Notes: generated by a model from the sequence alone, not told the origin. 64,000 bases of DNA from Virgibacillus dokdonensis (GCF_900166595.1 NZ_LT745763.1:3223333-3287332); one strand, 5' to 3'. Positions 10,339-20,323 are shown, numbered from the stretch's first letter. Numbers and translations: made by a program.

Positions 10339-11535
10339 TCACAATGTAAAATTACTTTCCAAGTCATCTAATATCTTTGTATAAGTTTTTTTTCTATTAA
10401 ATTTATCTTCAGCTAAACTTCTGTTATTTTCTCCCATCTTTTTCCGCATAGTTTGGTTGCACATCAATGTTAATATTTTATTAGCTATATCATTAATGTC
10501 AGAGTTTTTACAATTAAAACCGATATTATACGATTGAACTAAAGACATATACTCTAAATTATCTTGCGTATTTATAACTGGTAACCCTGCTGCTGCATAA
10601 TCTCCGACTTTATTTATTATGCTTCCCGCCGAACCAGATTTTATAGGATTGACTGCTAAATCACATGCTTTTAATAAACCAACCATTTTTTTATATTTTA
10701 AACGACCTGTAAATTCTACACTTATATTTTTATGTCTTGCATATTCTTCATACTGTAACTTCAAGGGGCCGTCTCCCATAACAATTAGTTTAAGATTATT
10801 AATATTATATTCATTTTGTAAGATATAGATAGCATCAACTACTGTAGGGATATCATAACTATGTCCTAATGTACCAACATAAGCAATCCATAATTCATTA
10901 CTTGGCTTTTCCAAGTCTTCTATAATATCATAGTATTCTAACTCAGTTCCTAAATAGACACTATAGCAATTATTGTTTTGTGTAGCAACTCTGTGCAAAT
11001 ACGTCTCTGATACCGTAATAACTAAATCAGCTACTTTGTAAATATAATCAGCTTTTTTTCTCATAGGATAAAATAAAATATCACTTAGAAAAGGGAAATT
11101 AAATATCATTTTAAAAGCTTCTGGCCATAAGTCTTGAACATCTATAATCAGCTCAATATTATATTTTTTTGCATGTTTTGCTACAACTTTTCCTACGTCT
11201 AATGAAGGAACTGCACAATAGATTTTATCTGGCTTGTCCCTTTTCCTCAAGTATTTTTTTAAACTTCTACTAAATAAGTAATGACTATAAAAACGACTTA
11301 ATGACACGTTCTTTTTATATCCCGGTTCGTAGAGCATAGTTAATTTGTAATCAATACTATTAAAAGATTGATTAGTCAGTATTCTTTGTGCTTTTGTTTG
11401 ATGCGAAAAGCTTGTTGTCACAACCTCTACATTTGATTTTTCTTTATTAATTCTTTCAGCGATGTATTTAAACCTTCCGTTCCCTGTTTCCCCAGGAACT
11501 TGTGTGAAATGAGCAACTATCAATATATCTTGCAT
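10339..11535 (-). CDS. Glycosyltransferase family 4 (WbuB-like)
   Basis: 398 residues. The N-terminal domain has ELIIDVQDLWPEAFKMIF, typical of WbuB/Cap-type GT4 enzymes that follow a sugar-transferase priming step. The C-terminal domain has WIAYVGTLGHSYDIPTVVDA, VMGDGPLKLQYE and a GSAGSIINKVGDYAAAGLPVI donor loop. It may add the second sugar to the primed undecaprenyl carrier (inference from family and context). Its upstream side is the IS3 remnant, so this gene and those after it may now depend on another promoter or on read-through across the element. Confidence 0.87.
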   Translation of the reverse strand: MQDILIVAHFTQVPGETGNGRFKYIAERINKEKSNVEVVTTSFSHQTKAQRILTNQSFNSIDYKLTMLYEPGYKKNVSLSRFYSHYLFSRSLKKYLRKRDKPDKIYCAVPSLDVGKVVAKHAKKYNIELIIDVQDLWPEAFKMIFNFPFLSDILFYPMRKKADYIYKVADLVITVSETYLHRVATQNNNCYSVYLGTELEYYDIIEDLEKPSNELWIAYVGTLGHSYDIPTVVDAIYILQNEYNINNLKLIVMGDGPLKLQYEEYARHKNISVEFTGRLKYKKMVGLLKACDLAVNPIKSGSAGSIINKVGDYAAAGLPVINTQDNLEYMSLVQSYNIGFNCKNSDINDIANKILTLMCNQTMRKKMGENNRSLAEDKFNRKKTYTKILDDLESNFTL

Positions 11536-11670
11536 AACAACCTCCGTAAACGTTTGAGATAAAAAACCCTGAATGTATCTGATTTCAGCAACTTTAAAAA
11601 TTTTATTATTATATAATCCATATCAATTATCTTAGACTTGTTTGGTGGAATTGGATCTACGTCAATATTT

Positions 11671-13065
11671 TGGACACAAAAAAGTTAAGTTTTAGTCCCC
11701 GTACTTTGAATTATATTTATTTAAAGCTGTTGAGGTTTGACAAAGAGCCTCTGCGGGCATGATTTCTAAGTCAGGAAGCCAGCTTATTGAAATTCGTTGC
11801 TGGCTTGCCAAAAAGGCTATCATGCCCTCATCTCCTTGTAAAACCGTGCAGTGAGTAAATTATGAAATCATGCAACGAAAGTGGAGAACTCTTCCATTGC
11901 TTGTGGTGTTTTATAACCAATACTACCTTGAATTCTTTTGCGATTATACCAGCCTTCGATGTATGAAATAACGCTCGTTTTGCTGATTTGAAGTCCAAGT
12001 ATTGTACATGATTTACTTCTTCTTTCTTTAATATGGCGTGAAATAATTCTATACAAGCATTATCATAAGGGCTATCCTTGTAACTAAAGGAGTGTGTCAT
12101 CTAAAATTTTTTAATTGTTTTTGCAAATTTCTCACTTGTGTACTGTGCCCCTAGATCGGAATGGAATATCAAGCCTTTTTCAGGCTTTTGTGTGTAATAA
12201 GCGTTCTCTGATGCTTGTTCAATTAATTCCGTTGTCATCGTTCGTGAAAAGGAGTAACCAACGATCTTTTTTGTGTGTAAATCCATGATGGAAAGCAAGG
12301 TAACACCAGCCATGCCTTAGTGTATTGATATACGTAATATCACCGACCCACTTCTCATTCATTGTTTTTGTGGAAAAGTCTCTTTTTAAGATGTTTTCAC
12401 GCTCTACAACCTTTTCTTTACTAGGGGTTGGACGATATTTCTTCACTGTAATTGATTTAACATCTGCTTGTTGCATTAAACGCTGAACCCGCTTAAGACT
12501 TACATTATAGCCTTCTTCTTCTAAAAGATGATGGATTTTCGGCGCACCATAACGCTTACCACTTTCTTCATGGATTTCAACAATTCTTTTTGTGATTTCG
12601 TTATTTTCTTGTTCACGATTAGATATTGTGTGATGAAATGACTGATAATACGCACTTCTGGGCATAAGAAGTACACGACACATGGTTTGAACAGAGTAAC
12701 TCGTTTTCTCGCGATCAATAAGGTCAATTAGTTCGATATCTGCTACTTTTTTGCGAATATGGCCATAGCCTTTTTTAATATCTCGTTTTCCTCCTGTAAA
12801 CGAAGAGCTGTTTTTGAAGTTGAGCATAGTCATCTGAAGTTACAGATGACCCGTCCTCAAGTTCAATTTGAGAAAATTTCTTAATCCATGCATAAATAGT
12901 TACTTCAGATACGCCATACTCGCTACTTAAATTACTAACAGATTGACCTGAATGATATAGTTCTACAACCATTTTGCGAAAATCATCATTATAACGTTTA
13001 ACATTGTTTTTCATTTGGACACATCCTCCTAAATTGATTCTAATAACTTAACTAAGATGTGTCCA
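11671..13065 (-). mobile_element. Decayed IS3-family insertion sequence (about 1.4 kb)
   Basis: The ends are inverted repeats: TGGACACAAAAAAGTTAAGT at 11671 and, on the other strand from 13065, TGGACACATCTTAGTTAAGT (17 of 20 positions shared). The interior encodes an OrfA/OrfB-type transposase with several frameshifts. I see no matching target-site duplication (flanks ttt and tga), which fits an old or rearranged insertion. The stretch 11692-11860 holds an inverted repeat around AGCCAGC/GCTGGCT and no gene. It splits the glycosyltransferase genes from the acetyltransferase gene. Confidence 0.85.
11868..13014 (-). pseudogene. IS3-family transposase OrfA/OrfB, multiply frameshifted
   Basis: OrfA starts at 13014 (MKNNVKRYNDDFRKMVVELY) with a helix-turn-helix (VSNLSSEYGVSEVTIYAWIK). 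It loses frame near 12790, where the expected leucine-zipper end (LQEENEILKKAMAIFAKK) continues in another frame. OrfB runs with the HTH_21 segment (RYGAPKIHHLLEEEGYNVS) and the start of the rve integrase core (EKWVGDITYI). It then breaks near 12315, 12100 and about 11970, where the frames carrying HSDLGAQYTSEKF, SPYDNACIELFHA and YIEGWYNRKRIQGS are out of register. With three or more frameshifts it cannot make active transposase. Confidence 0.9.
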
Positions 13066-13333
13066 TGAAACTATACTAGCATCAAAGAATACGTAAAATC
13101 ATAACGGAGTTTATATAAACGTTTTACTAACTAATCTTTATAAATCACAAAAACTATTTTCACTACAGTTATTGAAACAACTCCTGTGTTATAGTGTTTG
13201 TCTAATCTTTATTCCGTAGTTTGGATATAAAACGACAAAACCCTCTGCATTCTAACTCTTACGCCATTTTATTTTCAGTTGGAAATCTAGCCCTTTTCTT
13301 TAGTGCTATCAAAGTATACTATGTATACACATA

Positions 13334-13960
13334 TCATTTATTTTTTTTAGCTGGTACACCAATATATGTAGAATTTTTTTCTGTGTTTTTAATAACTACA
13401 CTTCCAGCACCCAATATTACTTTTTCTTCTATTATTAAATTTTGCAAAACGCTAACTCCCGTTCCTATCATAGAATTAGACTTAACTAAAACATTTCCAG
13501 AGATACGAGCACCTGGCATAATGGTTACATAGTCAAGCATTGTTACATCGTGCCCTAGGGTAGTACTTATATTAATATGACAATGATCACCTAAAACACT
13601 CTCTGGGTTAATAACAACATTAGCACATACAATGTTTCCCTTACCCATTTTGATATGTTTGCTAATTATTGCGCTGGGATGAATCAAATTAGTCCAAATA
13701 ACATCATCTAAGCTATTACTAATTTTCTCTTTGATCTTTGGATCGGCTATGGCAATTACACCGTAAATCTTTTCGTTTCTTGCATACTGTCTTAGATAAT
13801 TGGTATCACCAATTATCTTATATCCTAAAATTTCTTTACCAATTAACCTTTTTTCATCATCAATAATACCTAGCAAATTGTATTCCTCTTTTAAGCCCTC
13901 TATCATTTCTATAACTTGTTTACTAAATCCGCCACTTCCAATTACTACAATATTTTTCAT
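13334..13960 (-). CDS. epsM: NeuD/PglD/EpsM-like sugar O/N-acetyltransferase
   Basis: 208 residues: an N-terminal PglD-type Rossmann-like domain (KNIVVIGSGGFSKQVIEMIEG), then a left-handed beta-helix of hexapeptide repeats (about 95-200: VSVLQNLIIEEKVILGAGSV). The catalytic His is probably in LGHDVTMLDY. By analogy with PglD and B. subtilis EpsM it acetylates UDP-4-amino-4,6-dideoxy-GlcNAc to UDP-diacetylbacillosamine with acetyl-CoA. The genes for the preceding steps (EpsN- and EpsC-like) are just upstream, which supports this. It is followed by the IS3 remnant. Confidence 0.85.
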   Translation of the reverse strand: MKNIVVIGSGGFSKQVIEMIEGLKEEYNLLGIIDDEKRLIGKEILGYKIIGDTNYLRQYARNEKIYGVIAIADPKIKEKISNSLDDVIWTNLIHPSAIISKHIKMGKGNIVCANVVINPESVLGDHCHINISTTLGHDVTMLDYVTIMPGARISGNVLVKSNSMIGTGVSVLQNLIIEEKVILGAGSVVIKNTEKNSTYIGVPAKKNK

Positions 13961-13972
13961 TTTTCAATCCTT

Positions 13973-14608
13973 TTATGATGGTTTTTTTGTTCCCTTAAAT
14001 TTGTTATCTTTTACTTTATTATCAAAATTGATTCCTTCACGTTTAAAAACACTTCTTATTGTCAATAGAACTATTTTTAAGTCTTCTCCAAAGGAATTTT
14101 TTTTCACATATTGTATATCAAGGTTAAATTTTTCTTCCCATGATAATGAATTTCTACCTTTAACTTGAGCCAAACCGGACAAGCCAGGCCTAACCTCATG
14201 GCGCCTTTTTTGGTTATCATTATAAAGCTCCAAATATTCCACTAATAAGGGTCTTGGACCAATAAAAGACATATCACCCTTTAAGATATTAAAAAGTTCT
14301 GGTAATTCATCTAAAGATGTAGACCTTAAAAACTTACCAAATTTAGTTAGTCTTTCACTATCCGGAAGAAGGTTTCCATTCACATCTTTTTCATCAGTCA
14401 TAGTTCTAAATTTATACATAGTAAAAATTTTTTCATTCTTACCTGGTCTTCTTTGCTTAAACAAGATTGGACTACCTAATTTTGTTTTAACTAAAATAGC
14501 AATCACTACGAGTAACGGGCTTAGTATTATAATAGCAATTAGAGATAGTATGAAATCCATAGGTCTTTTTAAAAACCTTCTATAAATACCACCCTTTTGT
14601 TTTTCCAT
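13973..14608 (-). CDS. epsL: Initiating sugar phosphate transferase (EpsL/PglC-like)
   Basis: 211 residues, a monotopic phosphoglycosyltransferase of the bacterial sugar transferase family. It has one N-terminal re-entrant helix (RPMDFILSLIAIIILSPLLV), FKQRRPGKNEKIFTMYKFRTM, the catalytic Asp-Glu pair in TSLDELPELFNILKGDMSFIGPRP, and RPGLSGLAQVKGRN. It moves sugar-1-phosphate to undecaprenyl phosphate and so starts the repeat unit. It lacks the large N-terminal module of WcaJ-type enzymes. The next genes make diacetylbacillosamine, so that sugar is the likely substrate (inference). Confidence 0.9.
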   Translation of the reverse strand: MEKQKGGIYRRFLKRPMDFILSLIAIIILSPLLVVIAILVKTKLGSPILFKQRRPGKNEKIFTMYKFRTMTDEKDVNGNLLPDSERLTKFGKFLRSTSLDELPELFNILKGDMSFIGPRPLLVEYLELYNDNQKRRHEVRPGLSGLAQVKGRNSLSWEEKFNLDIQYVKKNSFGEDLKIVLLTIRSVFKREGINFDNKVKDNKFKGTKKPS

Positions 14609-14609
14609 C

Positions 14610-15722
14610 TTACAACCACAACCCTTTAATTATCTTCACTACTCTTTCCAAATCCGTATCTTTCATTTTCGTATCCGATGGTAGACATACACCATTTGCA
14701 AACAATGTTTCTGCAACATTGCTTCCAATGAAATCATAACCTTCAAAGTACGGTTGCATATGCATTGGTTTCCAAATTGGTCTAGACTCGATATTTTCTT
14801 TTTCCAGAGCTTCCATAATATCGATTGGTCTTACTTTACCATTCAAAGTAATGCAACTTAACCAACGATTTGGCGCATCAAAAGAGTTCGTTGGCATGAA
14901 TTCAATGCCTTCTAGATTTTCTAGCTCTTTCTTATAATAATCAAAGATATAATTTTTCTTCGCAACACGATCATCTAACACTTTTAACTGTCCTCGACCA
15001 ATGCCTGCTACTACATTACTCATGCGATAATTAAAGCCCAATTCACTATGTTGATAGTGCCGTGCTTTATCTCTTGCTTGGGTAGCCCAAAAACGTGCTT
15101 TTGCAATTTTTTCTTCATTATTAGAAATAAGCATACCGCCACCTGAAGTAGTAATAATTTTATTACCATTAAAGGAAAAAATTCCGTAGTCTCCAAATGT
15201 ACCGGTTTGCTTGCCATTATAGTATGTACCTAATGATTCTGCTGCATCTTCTATTAAAGCTACATCATGCTTCTTGCATATATCTATTATTCTATCCATA
15301 TCTGCTGAAAGGCCATATAGATGAACGACAATGACCGCTTTTGCATTAGGATATTTTTCAAATGCTTCTTCCAGCGCTTCTGGGTCCATATTCCACGTCT
15401 TTTCATCGCTATCTATAAAAACAGGTATAGCAGATTGATAGATAATTGGATTAGCTGAGGCAGAAAACGTAAGTGACGGGCAAAATACAATATCCCCTTC
15501 ACCGACACCTGCTGCTTTTAAAGCCAAGTGAATAGCAGCAGTCCCAGAAGATAGTGCTGCTGCTGATTTTATTCCAACTTTATCTGCCAATTCGTTTTCA
15601 AATTGGTTCACATTCTCACCTAGTGGAGCTATCCAATTCGTGTCAAATGCTTCATGGACATATTGTAATTCATAACCTTCTTCACTCATATGAGGTGATG
15701 CTAGAAATATCCGCTCATTCAT
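14610..15722 (-). CDS. epsN: DegT/DnrJ/EryC1-family PLP aminotransferase (EpsN/PglE-like)
   Basis: 370 residues. PLP-binding features are ALSSGTAAIHLALKAAGVG, EDAAESLGTYYNGKQTGTFG and the Schiff-base Lys in SFNGNKIITTSGGGML. Such enzymes convert UDP-4-keto-6-deoxy-GlcNAc to the 4-amino sugar using glutamate. It is one base from the EpsL-like gene and shortly after gtaB, so translation is probably coupled. Placement between the dehydratase and acetyltransferase genes supports the bacillosamine pathway. Confidence 0.9.
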   Translation of the reverse strand: MNERIFLASPHMSEEGYELQYVHEAFDTNWIAPLGENVNQFENELADKVGIKSAAALSSGTAAIHLALKAAGVGEGDIVFCPSLTFSASANPIIYQSAIPVFIDSDEKTWNMDPEALEEAFEKYPNAKAVIVVHLYGLSADMDRIIDICKKHDVALIEDAAESLGTYYNGKQTGTFGDYGIFSFNGNKIITTSGGGMLISNNEEKIAKARFWATQARDKARHYQHSELGFNYRMSNVVAGIGRGQLKVLDDRVAKKNYIFDYYKKELENLEGIEFMPTNSFDAPNRWLSCITLNGKVRPIDIMEALEKENIESRPIWKPMHMQPYFEGYDFIGSNVAETLFANGVCLPSDTKMKDTDLERVVKIIKGLWL

Positions 15723-15742
15723 GTTAAAGACTACCCTTCTAT

Positions 15743-16624
15743 TTAAACTGACGCTTTTTCTTCCTGCACTTTCTCCACTAAATACTTCAATAAGTCGTCA
15801 CGCATTTCTTCGTTTTCTAATGCTAAATCAATCGTTGTTTTCACAAAGCCGAGCTTTTCACCAACATCATAGCGTTTCCCTTCAAAATCATACGCATAGA
15901 CGTTTTGTTCTTCGTTTAGTTTTTGAATAGCGTCAGTTAATTGAATTTCACCACCGGCACCGATTTCCTGTTTATCTAAGTAGGTAAAGATTTCTGGCGT
16001 TAATACGTAACGTCCCATAATCGCCAAGTTAGATGGGGCAGTACCTTGTTTCGGTTTTTCCACAAAGTGATCGACTTGATAACGACGACCTTCAATCGTA
16101 TTCGGATCGACAATACCATAGCGATGCGTTTCGCTATCTGGCACTTGTTGTACGCCAACGACAGATGATTGAGTTTCTTCAAATTGATCCATTAATTGGC
16201 GTAGTCCAGGTGTATCAGCTTGTACGATATCATCACCTAGTAATACAGCGAATGGCTCGTTGCCGATAAATTTACGTGCACACCAAACCGCATGCCCTAA
16301 TCCTTTTGGTTCTTTTTGGCGGATATAATGAATATCCACTTTGGAAGGACGTTTTACCTTTTCTAGTAAATCAAACTTTTCCTTTTTCATCAAGGAATCT
16401 TCTAGTTCAAAATTGTTATCAAAATGATCCTCTATCGCACGTTTGCCTTTTCCCGTTACGATAATAATATCTTCAATTCCTGATTGTACGGCTTCTTCAA
16501 TAATATATTGAATGGTTGGTTTGTCTACAATTGGAAGCATTTCTTTCGGCATCGCTTTTGTTGCTGGTAGGAATCTTGTCCCTAATCCCGCTGCTGGAAT
16601 GATCGCCTTTTTAATCGTACGCAT
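15743..16624 (-). CDS. gtaB: UTP-glucose-1-phosphate uridylyltransferase
   Basis: 293 residues, full length for GalU/GtaB. The N-terminus is [29 protein letters not shown], with the nucleotide-binding G-loop and the catalytic Lys. Further on are [25 protein letters not shown] and the C-terminal [21 protein letters not shown]. It makes UDP-glucose from UTP and glucose-1-phosphate, feeding Ugd in this locus and probably teichoic acid or glycolipid synthesis. It lies 21 bp after the EpsC-like gene. Confidence 0.95.
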   Translation of the reverse strand: MRTIKKAIIPAAGLGTRFLPATKAMPKEMLPIVDKPTIQYIIEEAVQSGIEDIIIVTGKGKRAIEDHFDNNFELEDSLMKKEKFDLLEKVKRPSKVDIHYIRQKEPKGLGHAVWCARKFIGNEPFAVLLGDDIVQADTPGLRQLMDQFEETQSSVVGVQQVPDSETHRYGIVDPNTIEGRRYQVDHFVEKPKQGTAPSNLAIMGRYVLTPEIFTYLDKQEIGAGGEIQLTDAIQKLNEEQNVYAYDFEGKRYDVGEKLGFVKTTIDLALENEEMRDDLLKYLVEKVQEEKASV

Positions 16625-16645
16625 GAATGAATCCCCCTTTTTCGT

Positions 16646-18481
16646 TTATGAACCTTTTACAGTTACATAACTATGTTCCATATAAACAATCTGCATAAGT
16701 GCATCTTTCAAATCTTTGTGTGTATAGTCTTCAAAAGTGTGAATAATGCCGTGAATGACGTCTTGCTCGACGGCGGACGTTTTGCCAACATAAATCTTTT
16801 CATAGACTGCTTCAGAATGTACTTCATCTTCGCCGAGCAGTTCTTCGTACATTTTTTCCCCTGGGCGAATGCCAGAATATTGAATGGGAATTTCTGCTTC
16901 TGTATAGCCGGATAGCTTGATCAAATTTTTTGCAAGGTCGATGATTTTTACTGGTTCGCCCATATCGAGAACGAATATTTCGCCACCTTTCGCTAGTGTA
17001 CCTGCTTGAATGACGAGTCGAGAGGCTTCTGGAATCGTCATAAAGTAACGCGTCATTTCTGGGTCCGTCACCGTAACCGGACCACCATTAGCAATTTGCT
17101 TCTTAAATAATGGAATGACACTACCACGACTTCCTAGTACGTTACCAAAGCGGACTGCAGTAAATTTAGTTTTACTCCGAACTGCTAAGTCTTGAATGAC
17201 CATTTCCGCAATACGTTTCGTTGCGCCCATCACATTTGTTGGATTGACCGCCTTATCCGTGGAAACTAATACGAATGTATGTATACCGAATGTATCTGCA
17301 GCTTCAGCGACATTTTTAGTACCGATAATATTATTCTTTACCGCTTCATGCGGGTTTTGTTCCATTAAAGGCACGTGCTTGTGCGCAGCTGCATGATACA
17401 CAATGCGCGGTTTGTACGTTTCCATAATTTCAAACATCCGATCACGGTCTTGTACATCACCGATAACAGGTACGATTTCAATGCCTGCGTCACGATATTT
17501 CCCCCGTAATTCCATATCAATCGTATAAATGCTGAATTCGCCATGTCCTACTAAGATTATTTTACTCGGGGAAAATTTCATCACTTGTCGACATATTTCG
17601 GAACCAATCGACCCGCCCGCACCGGTGACCATGACCGTTTGTTCACTAACGTATTTGGAAATCGCACGAATGTCGAGTTGTACTGGTTCGCGACCAAGTA
17701 AATCTTCCACTTCGACATTTTTTAAGCTACTTACGGTTACTTTACCAGTCATTAAATCTTCAATTTTCGGGATCATTTGCACTTTCGCATTCGTCTGATT
17801 ACAAAAATCTACAATTTTCTTCAATTGCCCATTACGAAGCGACGGAATGGCAATGACGATGTGTTCGATATGCATATCGCCAACCACTTCCGGGATATCT
17901 CGTACTTTCCCTTGAACTGGTATATTATATAATTGCATTCGCTGTTTCGTTAAATCATCATCAACAAAAGCAACTGGTTGAAGCTCGGTTTCCTTACTCT
18001 GATCACGCAATTGCCGTGCAATCATTGCACCTGCTGCTCCAGCACCGACAATAAGTGTCCGTTTATGTTCGTGGTTATCTTTTATATATCTGTCGCGTAC
18101 GACGCGCCAAACAAATCTAGAACCACCAATAAAGATAATATGTAACATCCATGTGACGAGCAATGCACGTCTGTAAATACTAAAGTCATTCGCAAGATAT
18201 TGTACAATCGTTGCACCAAGAACAGAAAAAGTTACTGCTTGTACAATAGCGATTAACTCGCCAACACTGGCGTAAGCCCATACTTTGTTGTATAGCTTAA
18301 AAATGTACGCAAATACATGATGAAAAATTAAAAGTGCAACTGCGCTAATAATGATTGCGTCCATGCTGACAACATCGGTATAAGGGTATACGACCCACGA
18401 TGCAATAAAAATAGCAGTCGTGACAATGATTGAGTCTAGCACCATCAACAGACCCAGTCTTGATTTGTACCCCATATTCAT
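16646..18481 (-). CDS. epsC: Membrane-bound UDP-GlcNAc 4,6-dehydratase (EpsC/CapD/PglF-like)
   Basis: 611 residues: four N-terminal membrane helices (about 10-125), a CoA-binding-like Rossmann domain (TLIVGAGAAGAMIARQL), and a short-chain dehydrogenase/reductase domain (VMVTGAGGSIGSEICRQV) with STDKAVNPTNVMGATKR. As usual for this class, the YXXXK tyrosine is replaced by Met in the VMGATKR motif. It removes water from UDP-GlcNAc to give the 4-keto-6-deoxy sugar, the first step toward UDP-bacillosamine. It is the first gene of the run leading to the glycosyltransferases; upstream is a 640-bp stretch with a terminator. Confidence 0.92.
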   Translation of the reverse strand: MNMGYKSRLGLLMVLDSIIVTTAIFIASWVVYPYTDVVSMDAIIISAVALLIFHHVFAYIFKLYNKVWAYASVGELIAIVQAVTFSVLGATIVQYLANDFSIYRRALLVTWMLHIIFIGGSRFVWRVVRDRYIKDNHEHKRTLIVGAGAAGAMIARQLRDQSKETELQPVAFVDDDLTKQRMQLYNIPVQGKVRDIPEVVGDMHIEHIVIAIPSLRNGQLKKIVDFCNQTNAKVQMIPKIEDLMTGKVTVSSLKNVEVEDLLGREPVQLDIRAISKYVSEQTVMVTGAGGSIGSEICRQVMKFSPSKIILVGHGEFSIYTIDMELRGKYRDAGIEIVPVIGDVQDRDRMFEIMETYKPRIVYHAAAHKHVPLMEQNPHEAVKNNIIGTKNVAEAADTFGIHTFVLVSTDKAVNPTNVMGATKRIAEMVIQDLAVRSKTKFTAVRFGNVLGSRGSVIPLFKKQIANGGPVTVTDPEMTRYFMTIPEASRLVIQAGTLAKGGEIFVLDMGEPVKIIDLAKNLIKLSGYTEAEIPIQYSGIRPGEKMYEELLGEDEVHSEAVYEKIYVGKTSAVEQDVIHGIIHTFEDYTHKDLKDALMQIVYMEHSYVTVKGS

Positions 18482-18569
18482 ACTCCTTCCTGTCTATCTC
18501 TATTGCTGTAAAATAAATTATCTGGATAAATGCCCTTGCTTATAAAATAAGGATGAGCAGGAGATATTC

Positions 18570-18763
18570 TTGAACTTTAATGAACATGAAAAAACATGTC
18601 ATTTATTTAAAAAAGTCGTAATTATGGAAGCTCCCTAACGGAAGTGCCTGCTCCAGTACCTGCTAATTGCAAAAAACAAAACGCAAAAGGAATCTCGTGT
18701 CACGCCAACCATTTTGAAATTGATTCTGAAACAAAACGAATTACAAAACAATTATATGCATAA
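18570..18763 (+). pseudogene. Small cysteine-containing gene with frameshift, unrecognised
   Basis: AGGAG at about 18559 precedes a TTG (18570) that opens a frame reading NFNEHEKTCHLFKKVVIM before a stop near 18640. The next frame continues with a coding-like tail (TEVPAPVPANCKKQNAKGI, then SCHANHFEIDSETKR) to a TAA at 18761-18763, directly followed by a good hairpin terminator. A single base change would join them into a protein of about 64 residues. I do not recognise it. It could be a decayed small gene or chance. Confidence 0.35.
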
Positions 18764-18793
18764 AAAACAGCACTGTTCGACATGCTGTTTTTT
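18762..18793. terminator. Bidirectional intrinsic terminator
   Basis: The arms AAAAAACAGCA and TGCTGTTTTTT pair perfectly around a ten-base loop, with A and T runs on the two sides, so it can act on both strands. It would end the small rightward frame and any leftward read-through from the response regulator. Confidence 0.8.
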
Positions 18794-19119
18794 ATTGTAT
18801 GTAGCTTTTTTATCTAACAGATACAGTAACACTCCCTATTACTTATGAAGAAGCACACATTTGGTTGAAGCTTTTGAAAAACCTCAAAACAAAACAGTGA
18901 CTCTATTTTAATACGTTTATGTAAATATTTCCAGTGTTTTTTCGCATAGCCAGGTACTTTAATTACAATACTATAATACTATAGACCCAGTCACATTTTT
19001 AGTGACTTTTACAATTAAAAGTCATAATCATACATCCTCCTGTGAAAAGGGTGAGCATAGTAATAATAACCTCATAATGAAAGCGTTCTATCCAACGCAT
19101 GACTTTACTTACAACATTT

Positions 19120-19788
19120 TTAAGAAACAGGCTTTTTTTCTAACAACTCCTGAAAATACGCGATGAGTTGCTTGCGATTATTCGTTTGGAATGTTTGATA
19201 TATACTGCTGATATAATTCTTCACTGTGCCCTCACTTAAATATAATCGATTGGCAATATCCTTATTAGAAACACCTTTTGCTAATAAATACGCAATATCA
19301 AGTTCTCGATTCGACAAATAAATCCCTCTATTTTTTAACGCTTCATCAAGTAACTCTCGTTTATCAAGCTTGCGTTCTAGTATACGTTTCGCCAAAATTC
19401 GCGCAGCTTCTCCAGAAAAGACAACCTCATCTTGCATAACAGAACGCATACAGGCAATTAGGTGCTCCCCGTTTAGTTTTTTTAATATAAACCCGTCTGC
19501 ACCAGCATAAATAGCTGCCACAATAAGGTCTTCATCTGTAAATGAAGTAAGGACAAGAATTTTCACAGTAGCACGAGACTCTTTGATATGTAAAATAAGC
19601 TTAATCGCATCTGTATGTGGCATATGGATATCAATGAGCACGAGATCTGGTTGATACGCTTTGAATTGAAGAATAGCTGACTTTTCATTTGTAGCTGTTG
19701 TAACGACTTGCATATCCTCTTCTTGGATCAACAATGCTTGCACACCATCCATAAAAAGCTGCTCGTCATCGACTAGCATGATTCGCAT
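19120..19788 (-). CDS. NarL/FixJ (LuxR)-family response regulator, no adjacent kinase
   Basis: 223 residues from the ATG at 19788, preceded by GAGGGGGG. The longer frame adds 26 residues that do not look like a receiver domain. The receiver domain has MRIMLVDDEQLF (acidic pocket), PDLVLIDIHMPH with the phosphoacceptor Asp, and LVLTSFTDEDLI. The C-terminal LuxR helix-turn-helix is LSNRELDIAYLLAKGVSNKD followed by IANRLYLSEGTVKNYISSIY. It has no histidine kinase gene beside it. Sitting between the phosphatase and dehydratase genes, it may regulate the polysaccharide locus, but this is positional only. Confidence 0.88.
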   Translation of the reverse strand: MRIMLVDDEQLFMDGVQALLIQEEDMQVVTTATNEKSAILQFKAYQPDLVLIDIHMPHTDAIKLILHIKESRATVKILVLTSFTDEDLIVAAIYAGADGFILKKLNGEHLIACMRSVMQDEVVFSGEAARILAKRILERKLDKRELLDEALKNRGIYLSNRELDIAYLLAKGVSNKDIANRLYLSEGTVKNYISSIYQTFQTNNRKQLIAYFQELLEKKPVS

Positions 19789-20043
19789 CAATGAACATCC
19801 CCCCTCACTTTTAGGTGGTGACTTATAAGAAGCGTTTAGGTAATTCAAGGCGCTTAAGTCGTACATATTATTTTAAAAAGATGAAAAACTGTTAAACTCT
19901 TGTTAATAAATCCGATAATAAGTATAACGCAGAAAACAGTAGGTTAGGAGAGATTTAGAAGAATCAGCTCTAACCCTAATAGCTACGGTACAATCCCTTT
20001 GTGCAATTTACGCATTCAGAAAGCTGAGCCATCTCAAAGAAAT

Positions 20044-20240
20044 CGCTCAAGTTTCACGGAAAGTCGACCGTCTTTCGTGAAACTTGCAACTCTTTCATTG
20101 GAATTTCGCTCGCTAATTCATGATATTGGCTCACGTACTTTGGATTTTCGCTCGCCATCTCATAAAATTCGCTCACGAACGCTGATTTTTCGCTCTCCCC
20201 CACGTAAACTGCTCACGTTCAGTGGAAACTTGCCACTATC
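20044..20240 (-). repeat. GAGCG-anchored 21-bp array, locus 5 (degenerate, inverted)
   Basis: On the plus strand the anchor reads CGCTC or GGCTC at 20044, 20107, 20128, 20149, 20170 and 20191, all separated by exactly 21 or 63 bp, with weaker anchors after 20210. The units are more diverged than in the other arrays and run in the opposite orientation. It fills the gap between the response regulator start and the phosphatase stop; no gene is seen in it. Confidence 0.75.
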
Positions 20241-20323
20241 TCGTGAATGTCGCGTACGGCGGAATTCCGCCATCGCTTCATTGTACGATCAAGTACAAAC
20301 CGTCAAACTAGTTACCAATCCTT

